64,000 bases of DNA from DASUPK01 sp963743575 (lineage in GTDB: Bacteria; Actinomycetota; Thermoleophilia; Solirubrobacterales; 70-9): assembly GCA_963743575.1 (NCBI GenBank), contig CAVUQC010000007.1, forward strand, positions 1 through 64,000, read 5' to 3'. Positions within the stretch are counted from its first letter, which is position 1, and each line of letters opens with the position of its first letter. This document shows positions 24,442 to 32,282 of this stretch, one piece after another. The notes beneath the pieces were generated by a model. It was not told where the DNA came from. It ran no database searches and saw nothing but the letters and a program-made list of their open reading frames with translations. The translations under genes and the position numbers were made by a program.

Positions 24442-27310
24442 CCCGCTCGAGCGGGATCAGGAACGACTCGTAAGCTTCGCCGGTCGCCTCCTGCAGGCCG
24501 ATCTCGCAGGTGCGGTTGCTGCTCAGATAGGCGCCATGACTCGATCCGGCGAGCTCCGCCGCTTCCTCGGCCGTCGCCGACCTCGTCAGCTCGGGATGGA
24601 GCATGCCCCGGTCTCCCGCCATGCCGCAGCAGGTGGCGCGAATGGGCTGGACCACCTCTCCGGCAATCGCGTCCGCGATCTCGCGCAACTGGCGCTCGAG
24701 GCCGAGGTGCCGGGTCGAGCAGGTCGGGTGGAGCGCCACCGAGCCGAGCTTCTCGCGGACGGTGAGGCCGGGCAGCAGTCGGCCGGCCCAGGCGACCGAG
24801 TCGAGGATCTCGAGCTCCGGGTGACGCTCCCTTGCCTCCTCGGCGAGCCCGTGAGAACAGGAGCTCGCGTCGATCACCACAGGCAGATCTCCTTCGCCGC
24901 TCCAACCCCAGAGCGCCTCGGTGGTGCGGTCTGCCATCAGCTTCGCGCCCTCCGTGTAGCCCTTCGACGCCCACGGGACAGAGCAGCACTTCCCGGCGAC
25001 GTCATCCGGGATCCAGACCGGCATTCCCGCGCGCGCAGACACGGCCACCATCGCCTCGACCAGCGGCAACCCGGCCCCGTCGCCGGGCGGCGGTCCGAAG
25101 ATCCGGTTGACGCAGGCGGGCATGTAGACGGCGGCGGCGCCCTCGCGCGAGGTGCGAGGCAGCTTCGCCGGGGCCGGCGGGGGCATGTTGCGCGGCCAGG
25201 ATGGGACGAGCTCGTCGCTGAAGAGGGAGCGTGCCGTGCTTGCGGCGCCGCGCATCAGCGGGCCCGCGAGAGTCCCGGCGCGAAGTCCCGCACGCGCCGT
25301 CTTCTCCACCGACGACCAGTGCTCGGCGACCCGGGCCGCCTGGCGCTGCTCCTTCGGCGTGTGCTCCTCGGCGCGGAATCCCTTGATCAGCTTGCCTGTG
25401 TCGATCCCGAGCGGACAGGCGATCTGGCAGGTGCCGTCGGCGGCGCAGGTCTGGATGCCGTCGTACTCGTACTGCTCGATCAGAGCACGCTGGACGGGGG
25501 ACCCCGCGGGCTGGCGCTCCATCTCCCGGCGGATGACGATCCGCTGCCGCGGTGTCGTGGTCAGATGGCGGCTCGGGCAGACCGGCTCGCAGAAACCGCA
25601 CTCGACGCAGGTGTTCGCCACCTCCTCGATCTCCGGAGTCGTCTTCAGGTTCCGCAGGTGCGCCTCCGGGTCGCGGCTCAGGAGAACACCCGGGGCCAGC
25701 ACTCCGTCGGGGTCGGCCAGCGCCTTCACGCGCCACATCAGCTCCGTCGCCTTGGCGCCCCACTCCCTCTCGACGTAGGGGGACATGTTCACGCCGGTCC
25801 CGTGCTCGGCCTTCAGCGAGCCGTCGTACTTGTCAAGGATCAGCTCGACCAGCCCCTCCATGAAGGCCTCGTAGCGCTCGAGGTCCTCCTGTTTGGAGAA
25901 GTCCGGCGTGAGCATGAAGTGCAGGTTCCCGGCGGAGGTGTGGCCCGCCACGCCGGGCAGGAAGGCATGCTCGCTGAGCAGAGCCTGGATGTCGCGGGCC
26001 GACTCGGCGATCCGCTCCGGGGGAACACAGACGTCCTCGATGATCAGCGAGGTGCCGGGTGGCCGGAAGCGTCCGATCAGCCCGTGCAGCCCCTCGCGGA
26101 CCGTCCAGGAGACCTCGACCCCCTCCGGGTCGCGGGTGAAGTCCGGCGGCTTGATCAGCTCGTGCTCTCGCAGGATCTCCTCGGCCCCCGCGACCAGCTC
26201 GTCGAGCTCGCCGTCGGTTCCCGCGCCGAACTCCACGAGCAGGGCCGCGGAGGTCGGCGGCAGCTCCATCCACTCCTGCGGCGCTCCCGCGATGTTCTGC
26301 GCGGCGACCATCAGGGCCGGTGCGACCATCAGCTCGACGGCGCTCGCGCCGGCCTCGACGAGCGCCGGGACGGGCTCGGTCGCCGACTCGATCCCGTCGA
26401 AGTGGAGCCATGAGACGGTCGTCCGCGAGGGTTTCGGGACCGTCTCCATCACGGCCTCGGCGATGAAGCCGAGCGTTCCCTCGGATCCGATCAGCAGGCG
26501 GCGGAAGATCTCGACCGGCTCGTCGGCGTCCAGGAAAGCGCAGAGGCGGTAGCCGGTCGTGTTCTTGATCCGGAACTTCTTGCGGATCCGCTGGCTGAGC
26601 TCGTCGTCCGCGCGGATCTCGTCGCGGATCTCCGCCAGGCCTGTCGCGAGCTCGGGCTCCGCCTCGGCGAAGCGCTCCGCGGCGTTCGGCGAAGCCGTGT
26701 CGATCACGGTCCCCGACGGGAGCACGAAGGTCAGCGAGCGGACCGTGCTGTAGGAGTCCGCGACGATTCCGCAGCGCATCCCGCCGGAGTTGTTGGCCAG
26801 CACCCCACCGACGCAGGCGATGTCGGTGCTGGCCGGATCCGGGCCGAGCTTGCGCCCGTGGGGCCAGAGGACGCGATTGGCGTGACCGAGGACGGTGCCG
26901 GGTTTGATCCGGGCGCGAGCACCGTCATCCAGCACCTCCACCCCCGTCCAGTGCCGGCGCACGTCCACCAGGATCCCGTCGCTCTGGGACTGGCCATTGA
27001 GGCTCGTTCCTCCGGCTCGGAAGGTGAGGGGGACCCTCGAGGCCCGGGCGTAGGCGAAGACCTTGGCGACGTCATTCGCGTCCCGCGCCATGATGACCGC
27101 CTTCGGCAACAGCCGGTACGGGCTGGCATCCGAGGCGTAGCGGACCAGGTCGATCACCCTGGTCAGCACCCGATCGGGACCGAGCAGCTCGATCAGCTCC
27201 GAGCGCAGCGGCTCAGGCGTTCCGGAGGCGAGCTCGTCCGGCGCCCGGTCCTTGGCGGCCTCACTCCCCTCCGGCGCGATTCGAGCTACATCCGGGGCGA
27301 GCAGGTCCAT
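24428..27310 (-). CDS. FAD-linked oxidase fused to a 4Fe-4S/CCG domain (D-2-hydroxyacid dehydrogenase type)
   Basis: 960 aa. The N-terminal half is a VAO-type FAD domain (FRAGGTSLNGQSQSDG, VGGVLANNSGGM) with the FAD-oxidase C-terminal cap (GHTSAGNLHFMLTP). The C-terminal half has a 4Fe-4S dicluster (CVECGFCEPVCPS and CQIACPLG) and two CCG repeats (CCSVPW, CCGMAGDRG). This GlcD-GlcF fusion layout is known from D-lactate, D-2-hydroxyglutarate and glycolate dehydrogenases that feed the quinone pool. Substrate unknown. ATG 27310 with a -10 at 6 bp. Confidence 0.9.
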   Translation of the reverse strand: MDLLAPDVARIAPEGSEAAKDRAPDELASGTPEPLRSELIELLGPDRVLTRVIDLVRYASDASPYRLLPKAVIMARDANDVAKVFAYARASRVPLTFRAGGTSLNGQSQSDGILVDVRRHWTGVEVLDDGARARIKPGTVLGHANRVLWPHGRKLGPDPASTDIACVGGVLANNSGGMRCGIVADSYSTVRSLTFVLPSGTVIDTASPNAAERFAEAEPELATGLAEIRDEIRADDELSQRIRKKFRIKNTTGYRLCAFLDADEPVEIFRRLLIGSEGTLGFIAEAVMETVPKPSRTTVSWLHFDGIESATEPVPALVEAGASAVELMVAPALMVAAQNIAGAPQEWMELPPTSAALLVEFGAGTDGELDELVAGAEEILREHELIKPPDFTRDPEGVEVSWTVREGLHGLIGRFRPPGTSLIIEDVCVPPERIAESARDIQALLSEHAFLPGVAGHTSAGNLHFMLTPDFSKQEDLERYEAFMEGLVELILDKYDGSLKAEHGTGVNMSPYVEREWGAKATELMWRVKALADPDGVLAPGVLLSRDPEAHLRNLKTTPEIEEVANTCVECGFCEPVCPSRHLTTTPRQRIVIRREMERQPAGSPVQRALIEQYEYDGIQTCAADGTCQIACPLGIDTGKLIKGFRAEEHTPKEQRQAARVAEHWSSVEKTARAGLRAGTLAGPLMRGAASTARSLFSDELVPSWPRNMPPPAPAKLPRTSREGAAAVYMPACVNRIFGPPPGDGAGLPLVEAMVAVSARAGMPVWIPDDVAGKCCSVPWASKGYTEGAKLMADRTTEALWGWSGEGDLPVVIDASSCSHGLAEEARERHPELEILDSVAWAGRLLPGLTVREKLGSVALHPTCSTRHLGLERQLREIADAIAGEVVQPIRATCCGMAGDRGMLHPELTRSATAEEAAELAGSSHGAYLSSNRTCEIGLQEATGEAYESFLIPLERVTRP

Positions 27311-27316
27311 GCGCGC

Positions 27317-27322
27317 AGCCTA
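27317..27322 (-). promoter_or_regulatory. -10 element (TAGGCT), leaderless
   Basis: Minus-strand TAGGCT 6 bp before ATG 27310 of the FAD/Fe-S dehydrogenase. Confidence 0.7.
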
Positions 27323-27374
27323 GTCACGCGGCCGCGCGAAGCACCCGCTCACGGCCCGACCACGTTCCCGGGGA

Positions 27375-27415
27375 ATTGGCGACTTACTGTCGCCATGCGA
27401 CAACAACCCGCCAAT
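27375..27415 (+). repeat. hairpin repeat with variable inner stem, copy 1
   Basis: Outer stem ATTGGCG/CGCCAAT (27375-27381 with 27409-27415), internal strands ACTTA and ACAAC, inner hairpin TGTCGC/GCGACA. The minus strand of 40886-40926 has the same outer stem and internal strands but a different inner stem that is also paired. It lies in the 286-nt gap between the Fe-S dehydrogenase and the decarboxylase genes. Confidence 0.6.
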
Positions 27416-27481
27416 CCGGGCTCGCCGGTCGTCGCGCGAACCGGTGCGTCTCGTCCAGAGCGGCCGCGCAGAGAGGCACCG

Positions 27482-27537
27482 TCGCGGGGCGCTTTACTCG
27501 TCATATAGGCGACTAAATCGCCCCGGTACGAGGGCAG
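27482..27537. repeat. dispersed 56-nt element, copy 2
   Basis: 50/56 identical to 19365-19420. The palindrome centre reads GGCGACTAAATCGCC here. Preceded by TCTCGTCCA, as in copy 1. Confidence 0.7.
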
Positions 27538-27596
27538 GCGCGAACCGCTGCTTTCCATGCAAAGCGCATGCCTCGGGTTCGGCTGGGCGTCGACGG

Positions 27597-29192
27597 CTAG
27601 AACAGCGCCATGCCGGGCGTCACCGGGACCTCGACCAGCTGCGGCTTGCCCGAGCCGATTGCGCTCTCGAGCGCGGCATGGAGCTCATCGCGGCCGGCGA
27701 CCGCCTTCGCCGCGACGCCATATGACTCGGCCACCTTCGCGACCTCGAGCGCCGGAAGGTCCAGTCCGGGGGCGCCCTTCACCTCCTCCACGTCTGCGAA
27801 CCACTTGAGGATCGAGTACTCCTCGTTGCGCAGCACGAGGAACGTGACCGGGACCTCGTACGCGGCGGCCGTCCAGAATCCGGTGATCGCATACTGGGCC
27901 GAGCCCTCGCCGAGCACGCAGACGACCGGGCGGTCCGGCTGGGCGAGCTGGACGCCGATCGCTGCCGCCAACCCGAAGCCGAGCCCTCCGCCGGCACCGA
28001 AGTAGTAGCTACCGGGCTTCGAGATCCGCAGCTGGTTGCGGAGGGCCAGGGTGCTGGAGGGGGACTCGAGGACGACGATTCCGTCGTCGGGGAAGACCTG
28101 CGCGAGCGTGTTGTGAACCGTCGTCGGCGTCAACGGATCGGTCTCCTCGCCGGCGCTCGGCTCCGGCAGGGGGTCGGGCTCGGCGCGATTCGCCTCGCCG
28201 ACCTCGGCGAGCAGCGCTCGGATGGCGAGCGCGGGATCGGCCAGGATCACATCGCCCATCGGAGCGCGGGCCGCCTCGTCGGGATCGCTGGTGATCGCGA
28301 CGAGCGAGGCGCCCTCCGGGAGCAGGGGCCCGGGGATGTACGGGTAGTAGGGGAAGACCGAGGACCCGATCACCAGGATCAGGTCGCGGCCCTTGAGCGT
28401 CTCGGCCACCGGGCCGATCGCCGGCGGCAGGACGCCCTGATAGAGCGGATGTCCCTCCGGGAAGCCGAGTCGCCCCCCGCCGGTCGCGGGCGAGGCGAAG
28501 ACCGGCAGCTTCTGGCGCTCGGCGAGGGCGATCGCATCGTCCCAGCCGCCGCTCGCGTCGATGTCGGGACCGGCGACCAGCACGGGGTTGCTCGCAGCCT
28601 CGAGCTTCGCGGCAAGGGCCTTGATTGCATCCGGGTCCGGGCCGGACCGGGGCTCGGAGGTGCGCTCGATGGCGGCGCCTGAGGCCTCCTCGGCGTCGGC
28701 GTTCCAGTCGTCCATGGGAAGTGAGACGAAGGCCGGGCCCTTCGGCGCCAGCGACGCCGTGTGGATCGCGCGCGCCAAGGCATGGGGCACGTCCTGCGCG
28801 CGCGGCGGCTCGAAGCTCCACTTGACGAAGGGATGCACCACGCGGGTCGCATCCCTGTTCGTGAGGTTTGCCTGCATCGTGATGTGTGCCCGGACCTGCT
28901 GGCCGGCCGTCACCACGAGTGGCGAGTGGTTCGCCTGGGCGTTGAAGATGGCGCCCATCCCGTTGCCCACACCCGGCGCCGTGTGCAGGTTGACGTGGGC
29001 CGGGCCGCCCGAGGCCTGGGCATAGCCGTCGGCCATTCCAACCGCCACCGCCTCCTGCAGGCCGAGCACGTAGCGGAAGTCGTCGGGGAACTCGGCGAGC
29101 ATCGGGAGCTCGGTCGAGCCGGGATTGCCGAAGATCGTCGTCATCCCGTGCTTGCGGAAGAGCTCGAAGGTCGCCTCGCGAACGCTCGCCAT
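27597..29192 (-). CDS. thiamine-diphosphate enzyme, benzoylformate decarboxylase-like
   Basis: 531 aa. ThDP fold with pyrimidine-binding domain (GNPGSTELPMLAEF, catalytic Glu in LQEAVAVGMADGYAQ), central domain, and pyrophosphate domain. The metal/ThDP motif normally GDG...N reads LGEGSAQYAITGFW...LRNEEY, an Asp-to-Glu change. Closest in pattern to benzoylformate decarboxylase (MdlC), which decarboxylates 2-oxo acids. The adjacent hydroxyacid dehydrogenase could supply the 2-oxo acid. Leaderless ATG 29192. Confidence 0.87.
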   Translation of the reverse strand: MASVREATFELFRKHGMTTIFGNPGSTELPMLAEFPDDFRYVLGLQEAVAVGMADGYAQASGGPAHVNLHTAPGVGNGMGAIFNAQANHSPLVVTAGQQVRAHITMQANLTNRDATRVVHPFVKWSFEPPRAQDVPHALARAIHTASLAPKGPAFVSLPMDDWNADAEEASGAAIERTSEPRSGPDPDAIKALAAKLEAASNPVLVAGPDIDASGGWDDAIALAERQKLPVFASPATGGGRLGFPEGHPLYQGVLPPAIGPVAETLKGRDLILVIGSSVFPYYPYIPGPLLPEGASLVAITSDPDEAARAPMGDVILADPALAIRALLAEVGEANRAEPDPLPEPSAGEETDPLTPTTVHNTLAQVFPDDGIVVLESPSSTLALRNQLRISKPGSYYFGAGGGLGFGLAAAIGVQLAQPDRPVVCVLGEGSAQYAITGFWTAAAYEVPVTFLVLRNEEYSILKWFADVEEVKGAPGLDLPALEVAKVAESYGVAAKAVAGRDELHAALESAIGSGKPQLVEVPVTPGMALF

Positions 29193-29200
29193 GGGCGCGA

Positions 29201-29206
29201 ACCCTA
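29201..29206 (-). promoter_or_regulatory. -10 element (TAGGGT), leaderless
   Basis: Minus-strand TAGGGT 8 bp before ATG 29192 of the decarboxylase-like gene. Confidence 0.7.
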
Positions 29207-29221
29207 ACCGGCGGTGGCTCC

Positions 29222-30397
29222 TCAGACCTGTGTGAAGTGCCGGGGCGTCGTCCTCCGCGTCGAACCGCGCCTGATCGCGTCGTTGCCGAACCGTTCGCGG
29301 ATCTCATCGACGGCGCGGTCGAGCGCCGGATCGACCCGCGGGTCCAGGGGCAGCTCGAGCTGCGCCTGACGGCTGAGGTTGGCGACCGTGACCCCGAGGA
29401 GCGTGATCCCGCGGCGTTCGACCAACGGTCGGGCTGCGGCGAGCAGTGCCCGCGCCGCTGCCAGGATCGCCCCCGTGCCCGCGGTCGGGTGGGCGAGGGT
29501 CCGTGAGCGCGTCGCCCGCGAGAAGTCTCCGAAGCGGAACCGGAGGGTCACCGTCCGGCCTGCCCTGTTCGCGGCGCGCGCACGGCGCGTGACACGATCA
29601 ACGAGCGTGACCAGCAGCGCATCGAGCTCTGACACAGACCGGCCGCCGCCCGCGAACGCGGACTGAGTGCCTATCGAGCGACGACGTCGGCCGCGCCGTA
29701 CCCGGCGAGGGTCCCTGTTGTGCGCGACCGCATGGAGGTGGCGCGCCGCGTGGCCTCCGAGGAACATCCCGAGCTCGGCCGGGTCGCGGCGCCCGAGGTC
29801 TCCGATCGTTGCGATGCCGTGCGCACGAAGCTTGTCCGCGGTTGCCGCGCCGACGCCCCAGAGCGCCTCCACGGGCAGTGGTTCGAGGAACTCGGTCTCC
29901 CGTTCCGGGTCGATCACGAGCAGGCCGTCCGGCTTGCCGGCTCGGCTCGCCATCTTCGCGAGCACCTTCGTCCGAGCGACGCCGACCGTGACGGCCAGGC
30001 CGATCCGCTCCCGGGCCTTCCGCCGGAGCACCGCCGCGATCTGAGGCGGCGTTCCCGAGATCCGTTCGAGGCCGCGCACGTCGAGGAACGCCTCCTCGAG
30101 GGACAGGCCCTCGACCAGGGGCGCCGTCTCCTCGAACAGATCGAAGAGGGCCCGACTCGCCTCCGTGTAGGCGTCGAACCGTGGCGACACCGCGACCAGT
30201 TGCGGGCAGAGCCGCCGGGCGCGGCGGCCGCCCATGCCGCCGTGGATCCCGTAGGCCCTCGCCTCGTAGCTCGCGGCCATCACCACCCCTCCGCCGACGA
30301 CGGTCGGCTTGCCGCGCAGAGCCGGATCGTCCCTTTGCTCGACCGAAGCGAAGAAGGCGTCGGCATCGGCGTGGAGGATCGAGGCGGATGCTGACAC
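29222..30397 (-). CDS. dinB: DNA polymerase IV (Y-family translesion polymerase)
   Basis: 391 aa from GTG 30397. The N terminus ILHADADAFFASVEQRDDP holds the first catalytic acidic residues and steric-gate Phe; SLEEAFLDV carries the second acidic pair; GVARTKVLAKMASRAGKPDG and the HhH region WGVGAATADKL follow. Little-finger domain at the C terminus; no clear beta-clamp motif checked. Error-prone bypass synthesis in the SOS response, consistent with the LexA box overlapping the start. Confidence 0.95.
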   Translation of the reverse strand: MSASASILHADADAFFASVEQRDDPALRGKPTVVGGGVVMAASYEARAYGIHGGMGGRRARRLCPQLVAVSPRFDAYTEASRALFDLFEETAPLVEGLSLEEAFLDVRGLERISGTPPQIAAVLRRKARERIGLAVTVGVARTKVLAKMASRAGKPDGLLVIDPERETEFLEPLPVEALWGVGAATADKLRAHGIATIGDLGRRDPAELGMFLGGHAARHLHAVAHNRDPRRVRRGRRRRSIGTQSAFAGGGRSVSELDALLVTLVDRVTRRARAANRAGRTVTLRFRFGDFSRATRSRTLAHPTAGTGAILAAARALLAAARPLVERRGITLLGVTVANLSRQAQLELPLDPRVDPALDRAVDEIRERFGNDAIRRGSTRRTTPRHFTQV

Positions 30398-30410
30398 GAA
30401 CGTATGTTCG
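30397..30410. promoter_or_regulatory. LexA (SOS) box overlapping the dinB start
   Basis: CGAACGTATGTTCG matches the Gram-positive/actinobacterial LexA consensus CGAAC-N4-GTTCG in all ten arm positions. It touches the first base of the dinB start codon, so LexA would sit over the transcription start. Confidence 0.88.
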
Positions 30411-30441
30411 CATCAGCCCGCCGTCCTATCAAGGCGATCCG

Positions 30442-31809
30442 CTACGGACGTGGCGGCCTGTGGGGCGCGAACAGCCAGGCGTCGAAGAAGCGGTCGAGCT
30501 GGGCGCCGGAGTCCGCCTCGGCCAGGGCGATGAACTGCTGCGTGCTCGCGTTCCCGTAGCGGTGCTGTGCCACCCAGTCTCGGAGCGTGGCGTAGAAGGC
30601 CGCGTCGCCCACCTTCTCCCGCAGAGCCTCGAGGGTCATCCCGCCGCGGTAGTAGACGGCGAGCGAGAACAGCTTCTTCGGCCCGGGCGCGCCCGGCGGC
30701 AGCTTCCAGAAGCCGCGGATCCCGAACGGGCGTTTCTTGTAGTAGACGTGGAAGATCCGCCGCAGCCTCGCGTCCGCGCCGTGCGTCTGCCACATCCACG
30801 TGACCCAGGTGGCGAAGCCCTCGTTCAGCCAGATGTCCTGCCACTGGGCCACAGAGACGGCGTCCCCGAACCATTGGTGCGCGGTCTCGTGGGCGACGAC
30901 CTCGGGGAACGGAGCGCCGATGTAGACGGGTCTGGTCTGGGTCTCGAGCGCCGTCTCGCTCTTGCCGGGGACGACGATCGATCCGGCGCTCGAGAACGGG
31001 TAGGCCCCGAACCGCGAGCTGAACAGGCCGACGATCCCCGACAGCTTCCGAAGAGCGTCTCGCGAGCGGCGGCCCTGGCCGGGTGCCACCGCCGTCCACG
31101 CAGGCAGGCCGTGAACCGTGGAGCGCTTGATCGGGAAGTGCCCGATGGTCACGGTCGCCAGATAGGTGGCCATGGGCTCGGGCTCATGCCAGGAGAACGT
31201 CCGCGATCCGTGGCGCCGCTGCACCGAGTCGAGCAGCCCGTTCGCGATCGCCCGGTAGCGGCGCGGCACAGTGACCGCGAACGAGTAGGTCGCCTTGTCG
31301 GAGGGATGGTCGTTGCAGGGGAACCAGCTCGGCGCTCCGTCCGGCTCGCTGAAGACCGTCGTTCCGTCGTGGGTTCTGATCCAGCCGTCGCCGCCGATCG
31401 GCTGCGGCCGGCCGCGGTAGGCGACCGTGACGGTGAAGGACGCTCCCGACGCGATCGGCGCAGCCGGCGTCACAGTCATCTCCCCTCCCCGGCGAGCCCG
31501 AGGGGTGGGGGCCCCGTCAACGAGCACCGACGTGACCTTGAGCCCCCTGAAGTCCAGGTTGAAGGCACTCAGGGACTGGGTCGCGGTCGCTGAGATCGTC
31601 GCGACCGCCTTCACCTCGTTCGGCCGCGGGCGCACGCTCAGCCGCAGGTCGTAGTGGTCGACCTCGTAGCCGCCGTTGCCCATCGACGGGAAGTACGGAT
31701 CGCCGGCACCCACCGCGCCTGGCGACTGTGCGAACGCCGTGGGCGCAAGCGCGAGTGCGCTCACGACGGCCGTAATCGCCGCCAGGCCTCTTTTCGGCAC
31801 CGCTCTCAT
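30442..31809 (-). CDS. secreted M1 family zinc metallopeptidase
   Basis: 455 aa. Signal peptide (about 1-27, ending AFAQ). An N-terminal beta domain is followed by the catalytic domain with HETAHQWFG and the third zinc ligand Glu in LNEGFATW 18 residues later. The usual GXMEN exopeptidase motif is replaced by ALETQTRPVY, so N-terminal amine recognition may differ. Short for M1 enzymes: the C-terminal helical domain is reduced. Upstream TAAGGT and GGGGAG just before ATG 31809. Confidence 0.88.
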   Translation of the reverse strand: MRAVPKRGLAAITAVVSALALAPTAFAQSPGAVGAGDPYFPSMGNGGYEVDHYDLRLSVRPRPNEVKAVATISATATQSLSAFNLDFRGLKVTSVLVDGAPTPRARRGGEMTVTPAAPIASGASFTVTVAYRGRPQPIGGDGWIRTHDGTTVFSEPDGAPSWFPCNDHPSDKATYSFAVTVPRRYRAIANGLLDSVQRRHGSRTFSWHEPEPMATYLATVTIGHFPIKRSTVHGLPAWTAVAPGQGRRSRDALRKLSGIVGLFSSRFGAYPFSSAGSIVVPGKSETALETQTRPVYIGAPFPEVVAHETAHQWFGDAVSVAQWQDIWLNEGFATWVTWMWQTHGADARLRRIFHVYYKKRPFGIRGFWKLPPGAPGPKKLFSLAVYYRGGMTLEALREKVGDAAFYATLRDWVAQHRYGNASTQQFIALAEADSGAQLDRFFDAWLFAPHRPPRP

Positions 31810-31969
31810 CTCCCCGGCGAATCGACCTTACCGGCGATTTCCTCATCTGTTCGTCCGTCCATTTCCCGGCCGCCGCGTCCAACGACCTCAAGGGGTGTCG
31901 CGCCCGCCCCGACTGAGAACGGAGATGGTGCGACAAGGAAGTCGCGCCGAGAACTGGAGGTGAACCGCG

Positions 31970-32179
31970 ATGTCCAGAGGAAAGCTCTTCGCCACCGTCG
32001 GTGCCGTGGCCGCGCTCGCGGCAGGCGTCGCCGCGCCTGCGAGCCAGGCATGCCATGGAGGATCGAGCCACCACAGCCACTATTCCGGAGGGGATCACAG
32101 CTACTCCCACTCCGGCACGCCATGCGACCACAGCGGAAGCACTGGCGGCGGCACCGGAGGAGGCGGCTCGGCGACCTGA
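31970..32179 (+). CDS. small secreted His/Ser/Gly-rich peptide
   Basis: 69 aa from ATG 31970 with GGAGGTGA at good spacing. Signal peptide (about 1-26, AAPASQA). The mature 42 residues are mainly His, Ser and Gly with seven histidines and two cysteines (QACHGG, TPCDHSG), ending in a Gly-rich tail. Metal binding is plausible from composition. No family recognised. It has its own strong terminator and lies directly upstream of the pseudo-oxidase operon. Confidence 0.7.
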   Translation: MSRGKLFATVGAVAALAAGVAAPASQACHGGSSHHSHYSGGDHSYSHSGTPCDHSGSTGGGTGGGGSAT

Positions 32180-32189
32180 GCCTGAGGAC

Positions 32190-32237
32190 GGCTCTGGTTG
32201 CGCCCGCGACCATTTGGTCGCCGGCGCGACCAGAGCC
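32190..32237 (+). terminator. very long hairpin terminator
   Basis: Two 22-nt arms (32190-32211 with 32216-32237) pair with one G-U and one C-C mismatch around a 4-nt loop ATTT, 10 nt after the His-rich peptide gene. It separates that gene from the pseudo-oxidase operon. Confidence 0.8.
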
Positions 32238-32267
32238 CTGGCGGGTGTCTCCCGTGGGGCTAGCTAA

Positions 32268-32273
32268 TAGACT
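32268..32273 (+). promoter_or_regulatory. -10 element (TAGACT), leaderless
   Basis: TAGACT 9 bp before TTG 32283 of the subunit II-like gene. It heads the operon with ctaA and ctaB. Confidence 0.65.
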
Positions 32274-32282
32274 CACGCCGCC

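Noticed and set aside
24536..26413. Long plus-strand open frame (about 625 codons) antisense to the FAD/Fe-S dehydrogenase
   Set aside because: Same shadow effect; composition is Arg/Gly/Gln/Leu-rich without motifs, while the minus strand has clear Fe-S and FAD motifs.
19217..27558. Short conserved peptides encoded by the 56-nt element on the minus strand
   Set aside because: Both copies have an open frame with a similar peptide, but most differences between copies change amino acids and the flanks are unrelated.
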